Origin: Candidatus Kapaibacterium sp.
Lineage (GTDB): Bacteria; Bacteroidota; Ignavibacteria; Kapaibacteriales; UBA2268
DNA: 64,000 nucleotides
Direction of reading: 5' to 3'
Assembly: GCA_013414795.1 (NCBI GenBank)
Contig: CP058732.1
Span: 1,033,744 to 1,097,743 of the forward strand
Shown here: piece by piece, positions 44,701 through 52,024 of the stretch
How the letters are laid out: every line of letters begins with the position of its first letter
How positions within the stretch are numbered: position 1 is the stretch's first letter
Made by a program: the position numbers and the translations under genes
Notes under the pieces: generated by a model
What the model saw: the letters and a program-made list of their open reading frames with translations, nothing else
Database searches by the model: none
What the model was told of the DNA's origin: nothing

Positions 44701-46531
44701 TTCTCCCGACAATTCGCTCCTCGTTGCTTGTTTTAATCAAGGTGATCTGGAAAGTAGAATTGTTGTGTATTCTTTGCCAGCAAACGACATTTTATACCAA
44801 GATATTACTTTTACCTCTGCGATTTCTTATGTTGAATTTAGCCCCAATAATGTATATCTTTTAGTACTTTTCAAAGATTCCCGTTTTTACAAAATTTTAG
44901 AAACTGCTTCCTTTTCGGTCGTTGCTGACTTGTCCGAAAATAAAGGTAATCTTGTTACTTGCGGAAGATTCTCTCTGGATGGAAAACTACTTTTCCTTGG
45001 GACATCCTCTGGCTTTTTAATTGTTCGAAACACCGAAGATTGGAGCCTTGAACGAATGATTGCAGCACACGAAAGAAGCATCAACTCTATTGATGTTTCT
45101 CCTAATGGTCTTTTCCTTGCAACTGGTGGTAACGACAATAATGTTGTTATTTGGAATCTTGTCGGAAATTTTGATTGGCTTAATTCAGATGTTTCCGATA
45201 GTGTGTTTTCAATTGTACCATCTAAAATTTCTGCTAAAAATGTTGATATGGGTATTGCTATTGTTGGAAATCCAAAGGATTCGGTGGTTAAAAATTTTGT
45301 TGTAAATGTCGGAAAATTTCGCACTTACATCGATACTGTTCTTTTGGCTTCGAACACTGGTAATCGTTTTAAGATAATTTCTGGTGCGAGCGGTGGGGCA
45401 ATCGACCCAGGCAAAGGCTTGGATGTGGAATTTAGGTTCAATCCGATTTTAGGATACACCGATGCAGAAATTCTGACTGTATCTTATGGTGATACTCTTA
45501 GAACAATAATTTCGGGTTTTGGGATTAATCCTATCTTTGACACAAAGAAAAATTATTTAGACTTTGGGCAAGTAACTATTGGAGATTCAGCAATTTTCTA
45601 CGATACAACTTTAATTGTGAATCTTTCGGATGAAGAAGTGTTGGTGGATAAAGTCGAAATCGGGGGTCCCGATTTCGAGCAATTCCAATTGGTTGGTGTT
45701 GAGGGTTCTTTTGTTCTTCCCCCAAGCGAAGGGAAAAAGTTCACTGTCAAGTTTGTTCCTAAATATTTCGGATTTTCGAGCAGTTCTCTGCTTGTCTATC
45801 ACAATAAATTTGGTTCACCAGAAAGAATAAGACTTTTTGGAGAAGGTGTCGGTGGAAAGTTTCGAATTCCCGACGATTCGGGATACGCTGGCGAAACAAA
45901 AAATATCCGAGTGCTTCTTGAAAACATCACTCCAAAAGGGTTGTACAAAGGTGCGAAACGGTTCGAATTTACTTTAAAATATCAAAGGACTATTCTTTCG
46001 CCACCGCAGGATGAAGAATATGAATTCGCTGGCGATTCTGTTTTTGTAAAAGTTTCTGGACTGGTTGATTCTTCCACATCTACTTTGGTATCTATTCCTG
46101 TTACTTTTGCCCTTGGTTCTGTCCCCGAAACTAGTGTTGAATTTGCTTATTTAACTTTGTATGGGAAAGATGATTATTCAATAGCCTATCCATTTGAAAA
46201 AGAATCGGGCAAATTCAAGTTGCTTGGTATTTGTGAAGAAGGTGGTGCCCGCCTTGTTAACACTGAATCAAGATTTGGGATTGAAAAAATCCAGTTCAAT
46301 AATCTTACAAATCAGTATGAAATTGAATTTTATGTAGCGGAAAGTGGTTTGAACAAAATTGAAGTTTACAACATTCTTGGGGAATTGGTTACAAAGTTGT
46401 GGGAAGAAGTTCCAACACATTTTGGCTTGCGTAAAATTTATTTGAATAAGAATTTACTTTCCAAAGGGATACATTTTCTTTTTCTAAAATCGCCAACCAA
46501 TCAAGATATTAAACCTTTTTTGAATGAGTGA
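41753..46531 (+). CDS. Giant secreted VWA / WD40 protein with T9SS-type sorting domain
   Basis: The 1592-residue precursor has a signal peptide of about 19 residues. A von Willebrand A domain (about 85-270) has the full MIDAS motif CIDISGSMG (Asp88, Ser90, Ser92). An ASH-like beta domain follows (300-395), then a HPNGGE Ig-like domain (400-485). At 490-1150 lie WD40-type blades (KVTGLKFSHDGRYLASCGSD, TNIEFSPDGRYLAASNS, INSIDVSPNGLFLATGGNDN), enough for one or two propellers. More ASH domains (1165-1400), a cohesin-like domain and a T9SS-type end (LNKIEVYNILGELV..., 1520-1592) complete it. It is probably a cell-surface adhesion or protein-binding platform. Confidence 0.88.
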   Translation: MKKFFSILLTFLCSFQLFSKLIVYDIDDSNFPRMKAKVLVFDSSGNVVVDLHKDDFVVIEEGIQREVLSFNCIQSAQSRNLSSVLCIDISGSMGEDNKIDIVKEVAKLWVDLLDPNTTECAITSFDDQFYLNQGFTTNKDLLKKAINSLMIGGGTNYDAAFLGPVLGSIGVAERGRFKKIIIFLSDGQPNFEPKTWEIITKAFKSEITVYAIVVGEPSSDCLKDITSKTGGRLFENVNPNEELFRIFLELMQIEHRMQYCEIEWLSEQQCRGISSNVEIQYLPGKLSDKFVYKLPPKGTAYLKATPSFLKFGEKQVGVPFDTSFTVTAVNRRFEVTDVVSSNPDFVVSPRQFILEDGESIQINITYTPQDTIQTFTKLTFVESFCPLTYFVSGNRKASKINSLVVVHPNGGEVFGLGSDTIITWDKISPYEPVVIEYSTDKGNTWKLLTDSAVGLTWKWTKIPPPASNKCLVRITTKEERSKLIEPFSIDWTLKYDGQAFNWSSQGNYLAFSDFSRVKVVDRNLARVVLLNSHNEKVTGLKFSHDGRYLASCGSDFKVNVWNTQDWSKKCEFLSNIDNFGYNLLTGLDISPDSRLVAAGSSSGNVIIWEIESKLLVKTLSTMGSSITNIEFSPDGRYLAASNSVQQIYIWRTSDWQLVKQLNPSKSYAYVQYFPFKFSKDSKKLVTVTTNAIFVFDTDSWNVLKEFPIEGTSVSAIDLTSSANVLALGTMSGSLNFYNLNNGYLLHRMNITNFIVNRIEITENDTLITCSGNGVIRLYSTPNIMNASPKVITSLVGPSGDISRVKFLGDNNLASFSFYSSSKNSSQTVVMLSKYPNWVSVANFLGQTIFNNSGKNYVSVRFPGGVYSLGYYDLSGNLINSFEIFKIPVYVSDFSPNDQYCILIASQKGLPQNNIMIYVGDFVQMRLDSIPVTSNKEVCFVAFDKKSKFAFIGIGNKVYQLDLETKNIKELFSEQDFLISYLAISPDNSLLVACFNQGDLESRIVVYSLPANDILYQDITFTSAISYVEFSPNNVYLLVLFKDSRFYKILETASFSVVADLSENKGNLVTCGRFSLDGKLLFLGTSSGFLIVRNTEDWSLERMIAAHERSINSIDVSPNGLFLATGGNDNNVVIWNLVGNFDWLNSDVSDSVFSIVPSKISAKNVDMGIAIVGNPKDSVVKNFVVNVGKFRTYIDTVLLASNTGNRFKIISGASGGAIDPGKGLDVEFRFNPILGYTDAEILTVSYGDTLRTIISGFGINPIFDTKKNYLDFGQVTIGDSAIFYDTTLIVNLSDEEVLVDKVEIGGPDFEQFQLVGVEGSFVLPPSEGKKFTVKFVPKYFGFSSSSLLVYHNKFGSPERIRLFGEGVGGKFRIPDDSGYAGETKNIRVLLENITPKGLYKGAKRFEFTLKYQRTILSPPQDEEYEFAGDSVFVKVSGLVDSSTSTLVSIPVTFALGSVPETSVEFAYLTLYGKDDYSIAYPFEKESGKFKLLGICEEGGARLVNTESRFGIEKIQFNNLTNQYEIEFYVAESGLNKIEVYNILGELVTKLWEEVPTHFGLRKIYLNKNLLSKGIHFLFLKSPTNQDIKPFLNE

Positions 46532-46668
46532 TAGAAAAGTTTTTCTTGTTCATAAGTTCTCATTGTTTCTTGTTTACTTTAATCTGGTTCAAATCTTGAC
46601 AAAAGTTGGCAAATTCTTCTTTAATTCTATAATTAAAAAAATATGATTAAATTTGCTTTTCTTAACAA

Positions 46669-46676
46669 TAATTTTG
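46669..46676 (+). promoter_or_regulatory. Candidate -7 box TAATTTTG just upstream of the cation ATPase gene
   Basis: A TAnnTTTG match ends 5 nt before the ATG at 46681. If used, transcription would start at or next to the ATG, giving a leaderless mRNA. Uncertain. Confidence 0.3.
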
Positions 46677-46680
46677 AAAT

Positions 46681-49422
46681 ATGAACTGGCACTCGCAACC
46701 TTTTGAAAGTGTTTTGGAATACTTTAAAGTCAATCGAAACAATGGTTTAAATGAAGAGCAGGTTAAACAACATCGCCAACGATACGGAGAAAATCGCCTA
46801 ATTGCAAAAAAAGCAAAGTCCAATTGGGCTCTTCTGCTTGAACAGTTTAATAATCCAGTAATTATAATTTTGATTATTGCAGCGATTTTAAACGCTTTCA
46901 TATCGGACATTAAAGATACTTTGGTAATTGTAGCCGTTGTAATTTTAAACACAATTATTGGATTTATCCAAGAGAGAAGAGCCTCCGATGCATTGAAGGC
47001 GTTGGAAAAAATGGCTGCTCCGCACGCTCGTGTGATCCGTGACGGTGAACAAAAGCATATTCCAACCCAAGAAGTTGTTTGTGGCGACTTGTTGGTGCTT
47101 GAAAGTGGTGTTCGGGTTCCTGCCGACGGGCGGTTGATTGAATCCAACAATTTGTTGGTGGATGAATCAATGTTAACGGGTGAGTCTTTTGCAATTGAAA
47201 AGCGACACGACGCTTATGTACCAGAAAATGCACCACTTGGCGACCGTGTTACAATGGTTTACAGTGGTAGCATCGTTCAGAAAGGTCGTGGGATTGCCGT
47301 AGTGACCGCTGTTGGGCAACAAACTGAATTCGGAAAAATTGCACAGAAAGTCTCCGAAGCCGAAGAAAGCCAGTCTCCTTTACAAGTACAAATTGCAAAG
47401 TTTGGGAAAGGACTAAGCCTTGCAATTTTGATTGTAATTGCTATAATTTTTATTATTGGTTACTTGCGTGGAAATGAATTTGTCCTTATGTTTTTAACTT
47501 CCGTTGGTCTTGCTGTATCTGCAATTCCCGAAGGGCTACCTGTTGCAGTTACAATTACTCTTTCGATTGGATTATCCCAAATGGCTGTACATAAAGCAAT
47601 AGTGAAAAAACTGGCAGCGGTTGAAACATTGGGTAGTACAAATATCATTTGTACAGATAAAACTGGAACTTTGACCAAAAACGAAATGACCGTGACTAAG
47701 TTTGTTCTGGGAGATGATATTTACCACGTAACTGGTGCTGGATACGGGGTTAAGGGGTTTGTAATAGACCAAAAAACGAATAAGGTAATCGATTTTAATT
47801 ATAACGAAACAGTAAAAATTGCAACATATATATCTGCACTTTGCACCGAAAGCGTAATTACAAAAGAAGGAGACCAATGGAAAATAACTGGAGATGCAAC
47901 AGAATGTGCTTTGATGATTGCTGCAAAAAAATTGAATTTCAATTCAGATAATTACAAAGTCTTTGTTGATATACCTTTCGAGTCCGAACATCAATTAATG
48001 GGTGTTCGAACTGAGATAGATGGTGAAATTTATATTCTTGTTAAAGGTGCTCCCGAAAAAGTAATTCAAAGATGCAAATACTCTCTTTTGGCAGACGGAA
48101 GTTTATCCGAAATAGACCAGCAAAAAATTGAGCAAGAGATTACTCAGTTGTCTAACGAGGGTCTAAGGATTTTGGCGCTTGCATACAAGAAGGTATCTGT
48201 TAATAATATGGTGACGATTTCGGATTTAGTCGATTTGATTTTTGTCGGTTTTGCTGGTATCGAAGATGCAATTCGACCCGAAGTAGTAAAAGCAATCAAT
48301 GATTGCCATCGAGCAGGGATTAAGGTCGTAATGATTACTGGCGACCACATTAAGACTGCCCGTTCCGTAGCCAAAAAAGTTGGATTAGTCCCCAAAGGTG
48401 TAGAACCCTATGCCATTACAGGTGTTGATTTAAATAATATGTCCGACGAGGAGTTGTACAAAATTGCTCCCAAAGTGGATGTGTATGCTCGTGTGGTTCC
48501 CGAGCATAAATTTAGAATAGTTAAGCAATTGCAGTTAAATAAAAACATTGTTGCAATGACGGGCGATGGTGTGAATGATGCACCAGCATTGAAACAAGCC
48601 GATATTGGAGTGGCTATGGGTAGTGGGACGGACGTGGCACGAGAGGCTGCGCATATGGTGTTGCTCGATGACAATTTTGCCACAATTGTCGAAGCAGTTC
48701 GTCGAGGTCGTATTATCTTAAATAATCTTAGACATATTATTTTATACATCCTTTCGACAAGTGCTGGTGGATTGTTGACTATTGCTTCTTCCGTTTTTCT
48801 TGGATTTCCGCTTCCTTTGCTGCCAGCCCAACTGCTTTGGGTCAACTTGGTGACCGATGGAACTTCAACATTTCCATTAGCATTCGAAAAGGAACACGGC
48901 GACGTAATGGCATTTCCACCAAGGAAAAAAGATGAGCCATTGGTATCAAAAGATATGGTCTACAGAATAATTCTTTCCGCTTTAATTATGGCAGTTGGAA
49001 CCTTATTACTGTTTTACTTCTATTTAGGTGGTTCCTTCCATCCAGATTCTGAAACTTTGGCAAAAGCAAGGACGATAGCATTTTGTACATTGGCATTTTT
49101 CCAAATTTGGAATGTTCAAAATTCCCGTTCTTTGAGTAGGTCTTTATTTTTCAATTTACCCTATTCGAAAACCGATAGGCTCGATAGAGTTTCTCTGTCA
49201 AAAAATCTTGTCCTTTTAGCAGTAATGCTTCTGGCGCTATTTCTTCAAGTGTTTGCAGTTACCACGCCATTTATGAATGTTGTTATGGACACTGTTCCTC
49301 TTTCTTTAACTGATTGGTTAATTGTTTTTTCTACAACATTTAGTATAATCATTATTGTGGAGATACATAAATTTATAAATGCAAAGTTGAATTACAGAAA
49401 AAAAATTCAATCTTCAAATTAA
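46681..49422 (+). CDS. P2-type cation-transporting ATPase (Ca2+-ATPase-like)
   Basis: The 913-residue length and order of motifs match P2 ATPases: LTGES, PEGLPVAVTITLSIGL in helix 4, phosphorylation motif CTDKTGTLTKNEMT, KGAPEKV, MITGDH and MTGDGVNDAPALKQADIGVAMG. Helix 6 reads NLVTDGTSTFPLAFE, like Ca2+ pumps. In helix 5 the sequence STSAGGLLTI replaces the NxxE of SERCA site I, suggesting a single or altered cation site as in PMR1-type pumps. The start MNWHSQPFESVLEYFKV is the usual cation-ATPase N-terminal segment. It probably exports Ca2+ or Mn2+ from the cytoplasm. Confidence 0.92.
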   Translation: MNWHSQPFESVLEYFKVNRNNGLNEEQVKQHRQRYGENRLIAKKAKSNWALLLEQFNNPVIIILIIAAILNAFISDIKDTLVIVAVVILNTIIGFIQERRASDALKALEKMAAPHARVIRDGEQKHIPTQEVVCGDLLVLESGVRVPADGRLIESNNLLVDESMLTGESFAIEKRHDAYVPENAPLGDRVTMVYSGSIVQKGRGIAVVTAVGQQTEFGKIAQKVSEAEESQSPLQVQIAKFGKGLSLAILIVIAIIFIIGYLRGNEFVLMFLTSVGLAVSAIPEGLPVAVTITLSIGLSQMAVHKAIVKKLAAVETLGSTNIICTDKTGTLTKNEMTVTKFVLGDDIYHVTGAGYGVKGFVIDQKTNKVIDFNYNETVKIATYISALCTESVITKEGDQWKITGDATECALMIAAKKLNFNSDNYKVFVDIPFESEHQLMGVRTEIDGEIYILVKGAPEKVIQRCKYSLLADGSLSEIDQQKIEQEITQLSNEGLRILALAYKKVSVNNMVTISDLVDLIFVGFAGIEDAIRPEVVKAINDCHRAGIKVVMITGDHIKTARSVAKKVGLVPKGVEPYAITGVDLNNMSDEELYKIAPKVDVYARVVPEHKFRIVKQLQLNKNIVAMTGDGVNDAPALKQADIGVAMGSGTDVAREAAHMVLLDDNFATIVEAVRRGRIILNNLRHIILYILSTSAGGLLTIASSVFLGFPLPLLPAQLLWVNLVTDGTSTFPLAFEKEHGDVMAFPPRKKDEPLVSKDMVYRIILSALIMAVGTLLLFYFYLGGSFHPDSETLAKARTIAFCTLAFFQIWNVQNSRSLSRSLFFNLPYSKTDRLDRVSLSKNLVLLAVMLLALFLQVFAVTTPFMNVVMDTVPLSLTDWLIVFSTTFSIIIIVEIHKFINAKLNYRKKIQSSN

Positions 49423-49426
49423 TTTA

Positions 49427-50650
49427 ATGAAATATACATTTAAAATTGCGATTAAGTACATTTTTTCGTTGCGAAAATTTCAATTTATTACTTTTATTTC
49501 TTTGCTGTCCGCTTTGGGTATTGTTATAGGAGTATCTGCATTAATAATTGTCACCTCTCTATTCAACGGGTTCCGTGATTTTGCTGAAAAAGAAATTATC
49601 GGAATTGACCCGCATATAAGACTGCTTCCCAAGAAAGGTTCGAAAGTTGATTTCAACGAAGTTATTAAGTTTTTAAAGAACAATCCAGATATTTCTTTTT
49701 TCCAGTTCAATTTGGCTAAGGGAATTATTCAACATAATCAGAATGTCCGTGTTGTTCAACTCTATGCAATTGATGATACTTCATTTACCAAGCATCCTTT
49801 GGTTGCAAAATCACTTTTAAATATCGATTTAAACAAATTTGGAATTCCTTTGGAAAATTGTGTTTCGATTGGAATTGGTCTTGCAGATGGGCTTAGGCTT
49901 TTGCCAGGTGAGAAAATATCTATTCTAACTATTGAAGACATTGATTACGCAATCCAAAGTCTTTCCTTTCCCAAAGGAAAGCAACCAATTGTTGCCTCTA
50001 TTTTCCAGACGAACAATATGGAATATGACAACAATTTTATTCTTCTGCCAAAAAGTTTGGCAAGAGCTCTTATTCGTAGTGACAAATATTCGACCAAGGG
50101 AATCGATATTAGAACGAGAAACGAAAAGGATATATTATCGATTGCAAATTATTTGAAGGAACATTTCCCCCACATTAATGTTTACACTTGGTACGATTTA
50201 AACAAAGACATAATGAACGCAATGCAATTTGAAAAGTATGCTGTTTTTATCGTACTTTCGTTGATTATTTCTATTGCGGTTTTTAATATTCTTGCTTCTT
50301 TGTTTATGACTGTGTTGGAAAAGAAACCAGACATAGCGATTTTGCTGGCTATTGGCGCAACTGGCAAAGATATTCAACAAATTTTCCGCATACAAGGAAT
50401 CTTGGTCGGAGCAATCAGTACACTTATTGGATTAATTATTGGTCTTTGTTTGACACTTGGTCAAATACATTATGGCTGGTTAAAATTGAACACCCAAAAG
50501 TACATTATATCAGCCCTTCCAATGAAGATTTCGATACCAACTGTTGTTACGATTGCGATTGTTGCTTTTCTATTATCTTATTTAGCAACAATATATCCAT
50601 CTAAACAAGCGTCAAAAGTATTGGTGTCCGAAAGTATTTTTAAAGAATGA
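49427..50650 (+). CDS. FtsX-like permease of LolC/LolE type
   Basis: The 407-residue protein has one N-terminal helix (SLLSALGIVIGVSALIIVTSLFNGFRDF), a large periplasmic domain (about 45-265) and three C-terminal helices (VFNILASLFMTVLEKKPDIAILLAIGATGKDI, then two more). This is the layout of LolC/E and MacB-type permeases, and KPDIAILLAIGAT is a typical coupling segment. LolCDE releases lipoproteins from the inner membrane to LolA. The ATPase LolD is not adjacent. It starts 4 nt after the P-type ATPase gene and its stop overlaps the next small gene by 4 nt. Confidence 0.85.
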   Translation: MKYTFKIAIKYIFSLRKFQFITFISLLSALGIVIGVSALIIVTSLFNGFRDFAEKEIIGIDPHIRLLPKKGSKVDFNEVIKFLKNNPDISFFQFNLAKGIIQHNQNVRVVQLYAIDDTSFTKHPLVAKSLLNIDLNKFGIPLENCVSIGIGLADGLRLLPGEKISILTIEDIDYAIQSLSFPKGKQPIVASIFQTNNMEYDNNFILLPKSLARALIRSDKYSTKGIDIRTRNEKDILSIANYLKEHFPHINVYTWYDLNKDIMNAMQFEKYAVFIVLSLIISIAVFNILASLFMTVLEKKPDIAILLAIGATGKDIQQIFRIQGILVGAISTLIGLIIGLCLTLGQIHYGWLKLNTQKYIISALPMKISIPTVVTIAIVAFLLSYLATIYPSKQASKVLVSESIFKE

Positions 50651-50832
50651 AAAAGTTTATTGCAACAATAGTGTTTTCCTTTGCACTCTCAATTCTCAAC
50701 GTTGAAGCCAAAAGTCTTGTGAAACCTATTATTCCAATTATTTTAAGGACAGAAATGCCAAAAAGGCATAGTTTACTTTTCGATTTTATCAAGCCGTTGA
50801 AAAATTACTTTTCAAAATTATATTTGAACTAA
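50647..50832 (+). CDS. Short secreted cationic peptide
   Basis: The 61-residue product is predicted from an ATG that overlaps the permease stop by 4 nt (ATGA), the typical arrangement for coupled translation. A clear signal peptide (MKKFIATIVFSFALSILNVEA) gives a mature chain of 40 residues with six Lys and two Arg against one Glu and one Asp, rich in Ile/Leu/Phe. No Cys is present and I recognise no family. Signal plus coupled start argue that it is a real gene. Its 3' end overlaps the convergent NlpC gene by 4 nt. A role as a permease accessory or secreted peptide is only a guess. Confidence 0.5.
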   Translation: MKKFIATIVFSFALSILNVEAKSLVKPIIPIILRTEMPKRHSLLFDFIKPLKNYFSKLYLN

Positions 50833-51671
50833 TTTGATTTTTGAATTTGATTATTTTTTTCTATAAGAAGGTTTGCTATATCTTTCATTGTAATTCTACG
50901 AGCACCAATAAATCTGGAACTATAATACTTGCTTTCCAACGAAGAAACAGTCACACCGTAGCGGGAACTTGAATGGGCAAATAGATTATCACCAAGATAA
51001 ATTCCAACGTGGGAAATGTATGCGTGTCTTCGAGTGTGGAAGAAAATGAGGTCTCCAAATTCAAGTTTGTCTCTTTTAACTGGTATGCCAATTTTAAATT
51101 GTTCACGAGCAGTTCTGGGTAGGAGAATTTTCGAAGCAGAGTATAATATTTGTCGGGTAAAAGCGGAACAATCGATGCCTCTGTCGGATGTACCACCAAA
51201 ATAATAGGGTGTTCCTAACCATTCGAGGATTGCTTCCATAATTTTTTTCTTACTAATGCCAGAAGCGAGAGAGCCACCAATATCGTTGGCATCTTCTCCT
51301 TCGAGGTAACTTAGATACAAAGCCCGAAAGACGTCGAGGTCGATTGGTCCGTCATCTTCATATTCCAATTCAATTGGGTCTTCGCCTTGATCGATAATAA
51401 GAGAGTCAAGAACCAAGTCAGACTCGTCAATTTCGCCATTAGCAATGCGTAAAAGATAGTTTGCATTTGAGGAATTAAGAATTTCGAGTGCTTGTTGCTT
51501 GGTTTTTTCGGGATTGTAAACTCTCTTGGGTTTTTTGCTTTTTTTGGTATGTTTTGCTTTTTTGACTGTTTTGGAATATGCTTCCTGGTTGGGAATAGTA
51601 AAAAAAGCAAAAGATATTAATAAAAGCAACAGAAGGAAATTTTTTGGACTCGAAATTCTAAAAAAGTTCAT
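50829..51671 (-). CDS. NlpC/P60 family cell-wall peptidase
   Basis: The 280-residue precursor has a signal peptide, a Lys-rich linker and an acidic middle region (80-130, rich in Asp/Glu). The NlpC/P60 catalytic domain is at 145-270. It has GTPYYFGGTSDRGIDCSAF with Cys168, then DLIFFHTRRHAYISHVGIYLGDNLFAHSS with His221 and the third polar residue His233. The enzyme cleaves D-Glu-diaminopimelate-type bonds in peptidoglycan stems. The acidic linker is unusual and may bind cations or tune localisation. Start chosen at 51671, which begins a clean signal sequence. Confidence 0.92.
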   Translation of the reverse strand: MNFFRISSPKNFLLLLLLISFAFFTIPNQEAYSKTVKKAKHTKKSKKPKRVYNPEKTKQQALEILNSSNANYLLRIANGEIDESDLVLDSLIIDQGEDPIELEYEDDGPIDLDVFRALYLSYLEGEDANDIGGSLASGISKKKIMEAILEWLGTPYYFGGTSDRGIDCSAFTRQILYSASKILLPRTAREQFKIGIPVKRDKLEFGDLIFFHTRRHAYISHVGIYLGDNLFAHSSSRYGVTVSSLESKYYSSRFIGARRITMKDIANLLIEKNNQIQKSN

Positions 51672-51719
51672 AAACCCCTCAAATGACAAACAAATCAAGA
51701 AAAATTGAATAAATCAAAG

Positions 51720-51750
51720 TGCAATAAAATAAACTTTTGATTTTATTGCA
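51720..51750. promoter_or_regulatory. 11-bp inverted repeat upstream of the NlpC gene
   Basis: TGCAATAAAAT and its exact reverse complement are separated by 9 nt, 49 nt before the NlpC start. It could be an operator or a leader hairpin. It is AT-rich, so chance formation is possible. Confidence 0.35.
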
Positions 51751-51977
51751 ATTAATTTTTTTTAATGAAAATATTTTAATATTTTTTTAACTTTGAATTT
51801 TAAATAAAAAACGCATTTGATTTTAAATCAACAAGTTGCATATTTTGATGTTAGTAAAAAAATTAAGAAAAATGAAAATGTTTGATTTATCTCTTCAATG
51901 ACTGTGGAGTTTTTTCCATATGTCAAATTTTTTCTCATTATAATGAATTGGCAAAAACTCTTGTATTAGGGTAAAAT

Positions 51978-52007
51978 AAAAAAACCCCGCAAGTTCTTGC
52001 GGGGTTT
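51978..52007 (-). terminator. Intrinsic terminator at the end of the ECF sigma operon
   Basis: An 11-bp perfect GC-rich stem (AAACCCCGCAA/TTGCGGGGTTT, 4-nt loop) is followed on the minus strand by TTTTATTTT. It lies 18 nt after the stop of the surface protein gene. Confidence 0.92.
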
Positions 52008-52024
52008 GGGGTATAATTATGTTT

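Larger units (their letters stand above)
51672..52024. other. 353-nt AT-rich intergenic region
   Basis: It holds the terminator of the ECF operon (51978-52007) and an 11-bp perfect inverted repeat at 51720-51750 upstream of the NlpC gene. I see no gene in it. Confidence 0.6.

Noticed and set aside
46662..47150. A 162-codon open frame opposite the start of the P-type ATPase gene
   Set aside because: It is antisense to a well-conserved ATPase N-terminal domain and its translation is low-complexity Ser/Phe/Cys without motifs.
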